In this document: positions 57,746-64,000 of the stretch, piece by piece
Position numbering within the stretch: the first letter of the stretch is position 1
How the letters are laid out: the number at the start of each line of letters is the position of its first letter
Source: Streptomyces sp. TRM70350
GTDB taxonomy: Bacteria > Actinomycetota > Actinomycetes > Streptomycetales > Streptomycetaceae
DNA: 64,000 nucleotides
Assembly: GCF_019219825.1 (NCBI RefSeq)
Contig: NZ_JAHUXH010000012.1
Span: 124,001 to 188,000, forward strand
Direction of reading: 5' to 3'
Position numbers and translations under genes: made by a program
Notes under the pieces: generated by a model
What the model was told of the DNA's origin: nothing
Databases searched by the model: none
Seen by the model: only the letters and a program-made list of their open reading frames with translations

Positions 57746-59761
57746 ATGAGCCGTTACCCGCACCTGCTGAGCCCGCTCGACCTGGGCTTCACCACCCTGC
57801 CCAACCGCGTCCTGATGGGCTCCATGCACGTCGGCCTGGAGGAGGCCGAACGCGGCTTCGAGCGCATCGCGGAGTTCTACGCCGCCCGGGCACGCGGGGG
57901 CGTGGGCCTGATCGTCACCGGCGGCATCGCACCCAACGACGAGGGGCGGCCGTACGAGGGCGGCGCCAAGCTCACCACCGAGGTGGAGGCCGAACAGCAC
58001 CGGCGGATCACCGAGGCCGTGCACCGCGAGGGCGGCCGGATCGCCCTGCAGATCCTGCACTTCGGCCGGTACGCCTACCACCAGGACCTGGTCGCCCCCA
58101 GCGCCCTCCAGGCCCCGATCAGCCCCTTCCCGCCCCGCGCGCTCACCGACGCCGAGGTCGAGCGGACCATCGACGACTACGCCCGCGCCGCCCGCCTCGC
58201 CCGGCGGGCCGGATACGACGGCGTGGAGATCATGGGGTCCGAGGGCTATCTGATCAACGAGTTCATCGCCGCGCAGACCAACCACCGCACCGACCGCTGG
58301 GGCGGCTCGTACGAGAACCGCATGCGCTTCCCGGTCGAGGTCGTCCGGCGCGTGCGCGAGGCGGTCGGTGAGGACTTCATCGTCATCTACCGGCTGTCGA
58401 TGCTGGACCTCGTGCCCGGCGGCTCCACCCTCGACGAGGTGATCGCGCTCGCCAAGGCGGTCGAGGAAGCCGGGGCGACCCTCATCAACACGGGCATCGG
58501 CTGGCACGAGGCGCGCATCCCCACCATCGCCACCTCGGTGCCGCGCGGCGCGTACACCTGGGTCACCAAGCGGCTCATGGGCGAGGTGTCCGTACCGCTC
58601 GTCACCACCAACCGCATCAACACCCCCGAGCTGGCCGAGCAGTTGCTGGCCGACGGGTGCGCCGACATGGTGTCCGTGGCCCGCCCGATGCTCGCCGACC
58701 CCGACTTCGTCGCCAAGGCCGCAGCGGGCAAGCCGGAGGCCATCAACACCTGCATCGGCTGCAACCAGGCCTGTCTCGACCACACCTTCAGCGGGCAGAT
58801 CACCTCCTGCCTGGTCAACCCGCGCGCCTGCCACGAGACCGAGCTGGTGCTCTCCCCGACCCGGCGGCGCAAGCGGGTCGCCGTCGTCGGCGCGGGCCCG
58901 GCGGGCCTGGCCTGTGCCGTCAGCGCCGCCGAACGCGGCCACGCGGTCACGCTGTTCGACGCCGCGAGCGAGATCGGCGGGCAGCTCAACGTCGCCCGCA
59001 AGGTCCCCGGCAAGCAGGAGTTCGACGAGACGCTGCGCTACTTCCGCCACCAGCTCGACGCGCACGGGGTGGACGTCCGCCTCAACACGCGCGTGACCCC
59101 GGCCGACGTGTCCGACCACGACGAGGTCGTCGTCGCCACCGGCGTCACCCCGCGCACCCCGGACATCCCCGGCGTCGACCACCCTAAGGTCCTCGGCTAC
59201 CTGGACGTGCTGCGCGACGGCGCCCCCGTCGGCGACCGCGTCGCGATCCTCGGCGCCGGCGGCATCGGCTTCGACGTCGCCGAGTACCTCACCGACTCCG
59301 GCGACAAGGCGCACGAGGACCCGGCGACGTACTTCCGCCACTGGGGCGTCGACATGACCTATGAAGGCCCCGGCGGACTCGCCGCCCCCGAGCGGCCCGC
59401 ACCGCCGCGCACAGTTCATCTGCTCCAGCGCAAGACCAGCAAGGTCGGCGCGGGCCTCGGCAAGACCACCGGCTGGATCCACCGCACCGAGCTCAAGCAC
59501 CGCGGCGTCACCATGGTCCCGGGCGCGCGCTACGACCGTATCGACGACGCCGGACTGCACATCACCGTCGGCGAGACCAGCACGGTCCTGGAGGTCGACA
59601 CCATCGTGCTGTGCACCGGGCAGGAGCCGCGCCGGGATCTGTACGAGGAGCTGGTCGCCGCCGGGCGCCCCGCGCACCTCATCGGCGGTGCCGACGTGGC
59701 CGCCGAGCTGGACGCCAAGCGCGCCATCAGGCAGGGCACCGAACTGGCGGCCGCCCTGTAG
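57746..59761 (+). CDS. fadH: 2,4-dienoyl-CoA reductase (old yellow enzyme type, FadH)
   Basis: Predicted 671-aa flavo-iron-sulfur enzyme that reduces 2,4-dienoyl-CoA during beta-oxidation of unsaturated fatty acids. The N-terminal OYE barrel (1-~330; GRIALQILHFGRYAYH, GYDGVEIMGSEGYLINEF) binds FMN. Cysteines in CIGCNQACLDHTFSGQITSC (~337-356) bind the 4Fe-4S cluster. The C-terminal half has the FAD site VAVVGAGPAGLACAVSA and an NADPH site VAILGAGGIGFDVAEYL. Length equals E. coli FadH. The ATG at 57746 follows GGAGGGG by two bases. It is followed 29 bp later by a PadR gene. Confidence 0.93.
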   Translation: MSRYPHLLSPLDLGFTTLPNRVLMGSMHVGLEEAERGFERIAEFYAARARGGVGLIVTGGIAPNDEGRPYEGGAKLTTEVEAEQHRRITEAVHREGGRIALQILHFGRYAYHQDLVAPSALQAPISPFPPRALTDAEVERTIDDYARAARLARRAGYDGVEIMGSEGYLINEFIAAQTNHRTDRWGGSYENRMRFPVEVVRRVREAVGEDFIVIYRLSMLDLVPGGSTLDEVIALAKAVEEAGATLINTGIGWHEARIPTIATSVPRGAYTWVTKRLMGEVSVPLVTTNRINTPELAEQLLADGCADMVSVARPMLADPDFVAKAAAGKPEAINTCIGCNQACLDHTFSGQITSCLVNPRACHETELVLSPTRRRKRVAVVGAGPAGLACAVSAAERGHAVTLFDAASEIGGQLNVARKVPGKQEFDETLRYFRHQLDAHGVDVRLNTRVTPADVSDHDEVVVATGVTPRTPDIPGVDHPKVLGYLDVLRDGAPVGDRVAILGAGGIGFDVAEYLTDSGDKAHEDPATYFRHWGVDMTYEGPGGLAAPERPAPPRTVHLLQRKTSKVGAGLGKTTGWIHRTELKHRGVTMVPGARYDRIDDAGLHITVGETSTVLEVDTIVLCTGQEPRRDLYEELVAAGRPAHLIGGADVAAELDAKRAIRQGTELAAAL

Positions 59762-59790
59762 TCATGGGGCCCGTCCCTAGGATGGCCACC

Positions 59791-60339
59791 ATGTCACTCC
59801 CGCACGCGATCCTCACCGCCCTGCTCGAAAAGCCGTCCTCGGGGCTGGAGCTGACCCGCCGCTTCGACCGGTCGATCGGCTACTTCTGGTCGGCGACGCA
59901 TCAGCAGATCTATCGGGAGCTGGGAAAACTGGAGGCCGAGGGGCTGATCCGGGCCCTGCCGACCGAGCAGCCGGTGCGCGGGCAGAAGAAGAGCTACGAG
60001 GTGCTGCCCGCGGGCCGCGCCGAACTGGCCCGCTGGACCGCCGCCGCCCAGGATCCCAGGCCGCACCGCGACCCGCTGCTGCTGCGGCTGCGCGCCGCGG
60101 CCGTGGTCGGCACCGAAGGCGTCGTGGACGATCTGCGCCGCCATCTGGACCTGCACCGGCGGCAGTTGGCGGAGTACGAGGAGATCGAGCGGCGCGACTT
60201 CCCGCCGGGCAAGGACAGCCCCCAGGACCGGCTCCAGCACCTGGTGCTGCGGGCGGGCATCGACCTGGAGACCTTCTGGACGCGCTGGCTGGAGCACGCC
60301 CTGGCGGAGTTCGCCGAACTGCCGACGGAACAGCGCTAG
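59791..60339 (+). CDS. PadR-family transcriptional regulator
   Basis: Predicted 182-aa regulator. The winged helix is residues ~1-80 (AILTALLEKPSSGLELTRRFDRSIGYFWSATHQQIYRELGKLEAEGLI, the PadR signature), followed by the C-terminal Vir_act_alpha_C helices (~95-175) for dimerisation. ATG 59782 three codons upstream is an alternative start. It lies 29 bp after fadH, so it is co-transcribed, and probably binds the 20-bp palindrome at the fadH promoter. The inducer may be an acyl-CoA or an electrophile, but this is a guess. Confidence 0.88.
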   Translation: MSLPHAILTALLEKPSSGLELTRRFDRSIGYFWSATHQQIYRELGKLEAEGLIRALPTEQPVRGQKKSYEVLPAGRAELARWTAAAQDPRPHRDPLLLRLRAAAVVGTEGVVDDLRRHLDLHRRQLAEYEEIERRDFPPGKDSPQDRLQHLVLRAGIDLETFWTRWLEHALAEFAELPTEQR

Positions 60340-60359
60340 ACGTCGTCTGGCAGCCGGGC

Positions 60360-60893
60360 TCAGAGCCGGTACGGCTTCGAGCGGCGGCGCAGGAACCAGA
60401 CCGTGGCGATCACCCCCGTCCCCACCAGCGCCCCGCCCGCCACCAGCGTCAGCGTGCCGTAGTCCCGGCTGGCGCCGCCGACGCCGCCGATCACACCGCG
60501 TGTGGGCGAGGCCGTGGACGTCGACGAGATGGTCGGCCTGGACGGGGCGGCCACGATGACGGACTGGGTGCCGGCGGTGTTGCCGTTGGAGCACATGACG
60601 ATGACGGTGTACGTGCCCGGGCTGACGTTGGTCCAGGCCGCGTTCTGCTGGGTGACCGTGCCGGTCACCGGCACCTGGCGGCCCTGGGCGAAGTTCGCCT
60701 GGCTGCTGCTGAGGAGCGAGGCGGTGCCCCATCTGCCGTTCACCTGGGTGCACGCGCTGGTCGTCACCGAGACCGTGGAGCCGACGGTGCTCACCGAGAT
60801 ACCGGTGTTCGCGGCGGCCGGTCCGGCGGTCAGGGCCAGCGGCAGCGCGGCGGCTGCCAGGGCCGCCCCGAGAAGAGGCTGAGAAGTACGCAT
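60360..60893 (-). CDS. Secreted, membrane-anchored small protein
   Basis: Predicted 177-aa exported protein. The signal peptide (residues 1-~28) ends AAANT. The mature part is Ser/Thr/Val-rich with two Cys (TSACTQV, VIVMCSNG), probably one disulfide, and an Ig-like cadence (VSPGTYTVIVMCSNGNTAGT). A Thr/Ser-rich linker leads to a C-terminal helix (LTLVAGGALVGTGVIATVWFL) and a basic tail RRRSKPYRL. No sortase motif is seen. The ATG at 60893 follows GGAGGG by four bases. It converges with the PadR gene. Function unknown. Confidence 0.75.
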   Translation of the reverse strand: MRTSQPLLGAALAAAALPLALTAGPAAANTGISVSTVGSTVSVTTSACTQVNGRWGTASLLSSSQANFAQGRQVPVTGTVTQQNAAWTNVSPGTYTVIVMCSNGNTAGTQSVIVAAPSRPTISSTSTASPTRGVIGGVGGASRDYGTLTLVAGGALVGTGVIATVWFLRRRSKPYRL

Positions 60894-61056
60894 GGAACCC
60901 TCCGGCGGCACGGTTGGCGGTACATCCCTTGCGCCGCCGAGGTCGGGGAACGCCCGTGCTGCCTCAAAGGCAGCCAACGTGCCCCCGGCCCGTCCCGCAT
61001 GCGGACCGCACCCGCACAGGTGACGTGTTCCGCCGTCCAGGGCATGCCCGGAGGTC

Positions 61057-62037
61057 TCAGCGCCCCTCGCCGGTCGTCACCGTCCGCTCCGCCGAGAAGC
61101 CGCCCCAGGTGCCGTCCGGCAGTCGCGCGCGGAGCCGCACCCGATGGCTCACCCCGGCCTCCCGCCCGATGTAGAAGCTGTACGTCGCCCTGCCCCGGGG
61201 CACGGCCCCGCCCCAGACGAGGGTGGTGGCCGGGCGGCCGTCGAGCTGGACCTGGTACTCGGTGATCACCCCGTCCACCTCAGGCGGCACCCACGACAGG
61301 TCGATGTGGTACGCCCCGTCGGCGCGCCGGGTCGTCGCACGGAAGTCGGTCGGCGCGGTGTCCCGCCCGTCGTCCGTGCCCGGCGCGGTGGTCAGCCGGA
61401 CGGCGGCGCTGGCGGGGGAGAGGTTGTCCGCCGCGTCCCGCGCCCGGACGGTGAAGGAGTAGCGGGTGCCCGGCCGCAGCCCCGTCACCACGGTCGCGGT
61501 CTGTCCCCCGCCCACACTGTGGATCTTCGTGCCGCTTTGGTACACGTCGTACGACGCCACGCCCCGGTCGTCCGTCGACGCGGCCCACGACAACTGCGCC
61601 GCCCGGCTCCCGGCGGCCCGCCCCCGTGCCTCGCCCGGCCGTGAGGGGGCCGCGGTGTCGGACGCGACGGCGGCGGGTGTCCTCGCCCGCACCTCACGGC
61701 TGCGCGGCCCGAGCCGCCCCTCGGCGTCCCGGGCCCGCACGCTGAAGACGTACGTCGTCGACGGCTTGAGCCGGGTCACGTCCACCATGTGCTCGGAGCC
61801 GGGGACCTCCTCCACCTTGGTGGCGTCGCGGTACACCTCGTAGACGCTGACGCCGCGTGAGGCCACGGCGTTCCACATCACATGGACGCTGGTCGCGCTG
61901 CCCGCCGCCGCGGTGACCCCCGTCGGCGCGGCGGGCAGCCGCCCCTCGTCGCCGTCCGCCGTACCGCCCCAGCCGCAGGACGAGACCAGCAGCAGCACGC
62001 CGGGGACCAGGGCAGCGGGGACGGGAACGCGTCGCAC
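61057..62037 (-). CDS. Lipoprotein with three fibronectin type III domains
   Basis: Predicted 326-aa exported lipoprotein. The GTG at 62037 has GGGAGG six bases upstream and gives a signal peptide with lipobox VSSC (about residue 21). The first two FN3 domains are clear (LPAAPTGVTAAAGSATSVHVMWNAV; AAQLSWAASTDDRGVASYDVY). A third is less regular (PTDFRATTRRADGAYHIDLSW to the C-terminus). FN3 arrays of this kind usually occur in Streptomyces chitinases and other glycosidases as spacers, but no catalytic domain is attached here. It could bind a surface or polymer; a chitosanase gene lies nearby on the other strand. Confidence 0.8.
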   Translation of the reverse strand: MRRVPVPAALVPGVLLLVSSCGWGGTADGDEGRLPAAPTGVTAAAGSATSVHVMWNAVASRGVSVYEVYRDATKVEEVPGSEHMVDVTRLKPSTTYVFSVRARDAEGRLGPRSREVRARTPAAVASDTAAPSRPGEARGRAAGSRAAQLSWAASTDDRGVASYDVYQSGTKIHSVGGGQTATVVTGLRPGTRYSFTVRARDAADNLSPASAAVRLTTAPGTDDGRDTAPTDFRATTRRADGAYHIDLSWVPPEVDGVITEYQVQLDGRPATTLVWGGAVPRGRATYSFYIGREAGVSHRVRLRARLPDGTWGGFSAERTVTTGEGR

Positions 62038-62370
62038 GACTGGCCTCCCGGGATGGCACGGCGGCAATGGTCCGGACCAATATGACGCGTCTGACGCGAT
62101 CACATCAAGAGGGTGGTGTGTTCCGGAGCACCGCGCGCGGTTACGTATGCTGAAGCGAGCACGGACGAACTCGCCCTGAGTCGTGCGGAGTTCGTGCTGT
62201 GGCGCGGACCGCTGTCGTCGCTGAACCCGCGCCGGCCGGGGCGGCCGGGAGGCCGAGCCGACACGGGCTCGGATCCCGCCCCCTGGTGGACACGCGTGGC
62301 GTGCACCGTCCGGACCCCTCGGATGGCCTCATGATCGGGAACAGCATCAGATGGTGCGGAGTGACCGTCA

Positions 62371-63099
62371 GTGTCCCCCAGCAGAGAGTCTTCTATCGTG
62401 CGTGTCCAGTTGCTCGCGCTGGCCGCGGCAAGTGCCGCCCTGCTCGCCCCGGCGACGCCCTCGACCGCCCACCCTCCCAAGGAACCCCGCTCCCGGCACG
62501 AGAGACCGGCCGAGGGCGCCGTCCGGGCGGCCGACCTGCTGGCCAAGGTGCGGGACTGCATCCCCGTGTCCAGAGGCCACTACCGCACCGACGCCGGCAG
62601 GCCCGCGACCGTCCCCGTCTGCGGCACCCGCGACGCCGTCTTCTGGACGGCGGACATGGACATCGACTGCGACGGCCGCCCCGGCCGCCGCTGCAACCGC
62701 CGCGCCGACCCGTACTTCGCCGCCGGCACGGCCTTCCAGGACTCCGACGGCCGCCACTTGAACGCCGAACGCCTCCCGTACGTCGTCGTGCCCGTCCCCA
62801 GCCGCATCTGGGACTACCGCGAGCACGGCGTGCGCGGCGGGTCGGCGGCGGCCATCATCTATCGCGGCCGGGTGCAGTACGCGGTCGTCGGTGACGCCGG
62901 GCCTCGCGCGGTCATCGGCGAGGCGTCGTACGCCGCCGCCCGGGCCCTCGGCATCCCGCCCGACCCGCTGAGTGGGGGGACGGACTCCGGTGTCACCTAC
63001 GTCGTCTTCAAGGGCTCGCGGGTCTCACCCTTGGAGAGCGAGGCCGCCGCTGTGGCGGAGGGGGAGCGGCTGGCGCGGCGATTTGTGGACGGTGGGTGA
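62371..63099 (+). CDS. Secreted chitosanase, GH75
   Basis: Predicted 242-aa exported enzyme hydrolysing chitosan. Residues 1-~35 form a signal peptide (VRVQLLALAAASAALLAPA...). The mature domain has GH75 features: FWTADMDIDCDGRPG with the catalytic acidic residues, YFAAGTAFQDSDGRHLNAERLPYVVVP, and AVVGDAGPRAVIGEAS. The Cys-rich region (DCIPVS, VCGTRD, DCDG, RCNRR) suggests disulfides. The start is GTG 62371 (CGGAG about nine bases upstream); GTG 62398 would also keep a signal peptide. It is divergent from the FN3 lipoprotein. Confidence 0.87.
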   Translation: MSPSRESSIVRVQLLALAAASAALLAPATPSTAHPPKEPRSRHERPAEGAVRAADLLAKVRDCIPVSRGHYRTDAGRPATVPVCGTRDAVFWTADMDIDCDGRPGRRCNRRADPYFAAGTAFQDSDGRHLNAERLPYVVVPVPSRIWDYREHGVRGGSAAAIIYRGRVQYAVVGDAGPRAVIGEASYAAARALGIPPDPLSGGTDSGVTYVVFKGSRVSPLESEAAAVAEGERLARRFVDGG

Positions 63100-63136
63100 G
63101 TGGTCGCCAAGTCCGCCTGCCGTGGCTGAGTGGCCG

Positions 63137-63469
63137 TCAGACGGCGGACCAGCCGTCGTCGACGGGCAGGATCACGCGGCGATGCCGGTGCTGGTGCCGC
63201 CCGGGGCGATGGCGTTCTCGGGCGCCGACATGCGGTCCATGATCCCGGCGCTGTTCACCAGCACGTCCACCCCGCCGAACCGCTCCACCGCGGTCCGCGT
63301 CACCCGGTCGACGACGGCAGACCGTCGCCGCCGAGCCCTCGGCGTTGAGGTCCGCCACCACGACCCGGGCGCCCTCGGCGGCGAAGGCCAGGGCGGCGGC
63401 GCGCCCGATGCCGGAGCCCGCTCCGGTGACGATGACGCTGCGGCCGTCCTCGTGCGTCAGGGCGTCCAC
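63137..63469 (-). pseudogene. Short-chain dehydrogenase/reductase, internally deleted
   Basis: From the GTG at 63469 the frame reads GRSVIVTGAGSGIGRAAALA and VVVADLNAEGSAATV (Rossmann motif and NAD-type acidic residue). It then loses frame near 63325; in another frame RTAVERFGGVDVLVNSAGIM (the N-S-A-G motif) follows to ~63245. A last jump leads to the typical SDR end, ILPVDDGWSAV-stop. The catalytic Y-x-x-x-K part is missing. It was a ~250-aa SDR now reduced to ~110 codons. Confidence 0.7.
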
Positions 63470-63937
63470 GCGACCACCGGCGAGCAGATCGGCCCGGCGG
63501 TCGGGGTCCTGGCGCGGACCGTGTGGCGGTACTTCCCGAGCAAGGAGAGCTGCGTACGGCCGTTGTTCTCGGCCGGGATCGAGATGCTCGCGGGGTGCCC
63601 GCGCGACTGGCGACCGGGACGGCCGCTCGTGGCCGGTCCCGAGCGCACGCTCCTCGGGCCGCTGGTACGGCACACCCGGACCGAGCCGGGCCTGCGCGCG
63701 GTCTGGCTCCAGACGTACGGCGAGGCAGAACCGGCGTGCGCCCGCGCCCTCGCCGAGCGGGCCGGGCTGTCGGCCGACGACCCGCGGGCGGCCATCCAGG
63801 CGGCGATGTTCAACGCGGCGCTGCGGGCGGCGGTGGAGCACTGCGCCTGGCGGGCCGCCGGGCGCGGGGCGGAGGAGGACGAGCTGGAGGTGACGGTGCG
63901 CTCGGCGTCGGCCGCCGTGGCGGAGGGATTGAGGTGA
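63452..63937 (+). pseudogene. TetR-family regulator, 5'-truncated
   Basis: The frame holds the end of a TetR HTH (LARTVWRYFPSKESCVRPLF) and a C-terminal ligand domain of ~130 residues (TRTEPGLRAVWLQTYGEAEP; AAIQAAMFNAALRAAVEHCA), ending at the TGA at 63935. The first two HTH helices are absent; instead the sequence runs into the start of the broken dehydrogenase on the other strand. A GTG at 63452 could restart translation but would lack DNA binding. The remaining 63938-64000 shows nothing. Confidence 0.6.
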
Positions 63938-64000
63938 GGAGCCGAGGCGGTACGGCGGCGGAGGGGGCGACCGGGAAGTCACTGCCCGCACACCCTCCGC

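Noticed and set aside
1..64000. tRNA, rRNA, complete insertion sequence, integrase or attachment site
   Set aside because: None was recognised by eye (no T-arm-like motif in a cloverleaf context, no transposase or integrase frame). A covariance-model scan would be needed to be certain about small RNAs.

Overview
The window is GC-rich actinobacterial DNA and almost certainly comes from a Streptomyces chromosome. The reasons are strong G/C at third codon positions, many GTG starts, 4-nt ATGA/GTGA gene overlaps, a DmdR/IdeR-type iron box, Streptomyces-type conserved proteins (DUF4360, Rv1733c-like and SseB families, SpoIIE-type phosphatase) and a coelichelin-like siderophore gene pair. No tRNA, rRNA, CRISPR array, prophage or complete insertion sequence was recognised. 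The gene mix (catabolic islands, secreted hydrolases, many broken genes) suggests accessory or arm-proximal DNA.

Left part (1-10.9 kb). An iron locus comes first: the 3' end of a FecCD permease, a FetB-like permease and an ornithine N-hydroxylase (minus strand) divergent from a hydroxyornithine formyltransferase, with an iron box between them. Both outer ends of this divergent unit carry tandem copies of the gene tails. A decayed siderophore importer follows (permease 5' half joined to an ATPase 3' end), then a BCCT transporter and a Tat-exported DJ-1/PfpI protein. From 8.13 to 10.86 kb lies a patchwork of truncated, frameshifted genes: an ABC ATPase start, a CoA-transferase, an acyl-CoA dehydrogenase start and an MFS transporter.

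Middle part (10.9-41.6 kb). A five-gene SBP_bac_5 nickel/peptide ABC operon has a candidate Nur box upstream. Next come a methyltransferase, secreted proteins (DUF4360; a discoidin-tailed metal-hydrolase-like protein), SseB-like, PqqB-like, MarR and VOC genes, and a 56-bp tandem repeat array. A complete galactan-use cluster follows: binding protein, two permeases and a LacI regulator in one overlapping operon, divergent from a GH42 beta-galactosidase and a GH53 galactanase. An HTH/SMP-30 pair and a fatty acid desaturase precede an operon for asparagine, aspartate and glutamine use (FadR-type regulator, permease, asparaginase, aspartase, glutaminase). The regulator of that operon looks leaderless, with an operator just inside its gene.

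Right part (41.6-64 kb). Two polyprenol-phosphate-mannose glycosyltransferases come first; the second overlaps the tail of a D,D-carboxypeptidase by about 256 bp on the opposite strand. Then comes a short Rho paralogue with a pyrimidine-rich leader, and a 164-bp palindromic MITE-like element ending 12 bp before a methyltransferase. A GntR/UTRA regulator, a class VIII esterase, SnoaL-like and acetyl-xylan-esterase genes follow, then an Rv1733c-like protein, a molybdopterin oxidoreductase/ferredoxin reductase pair, a PrmC-like methyltransferase, a PAS-GAF-PP2C phosphatase, a fadH-padR unit with a perfect 20-bp palindrome at its promoter, three secreted proteins (including a GH75 chitosanase), and a broken SDR/TetR pair at the right edge.
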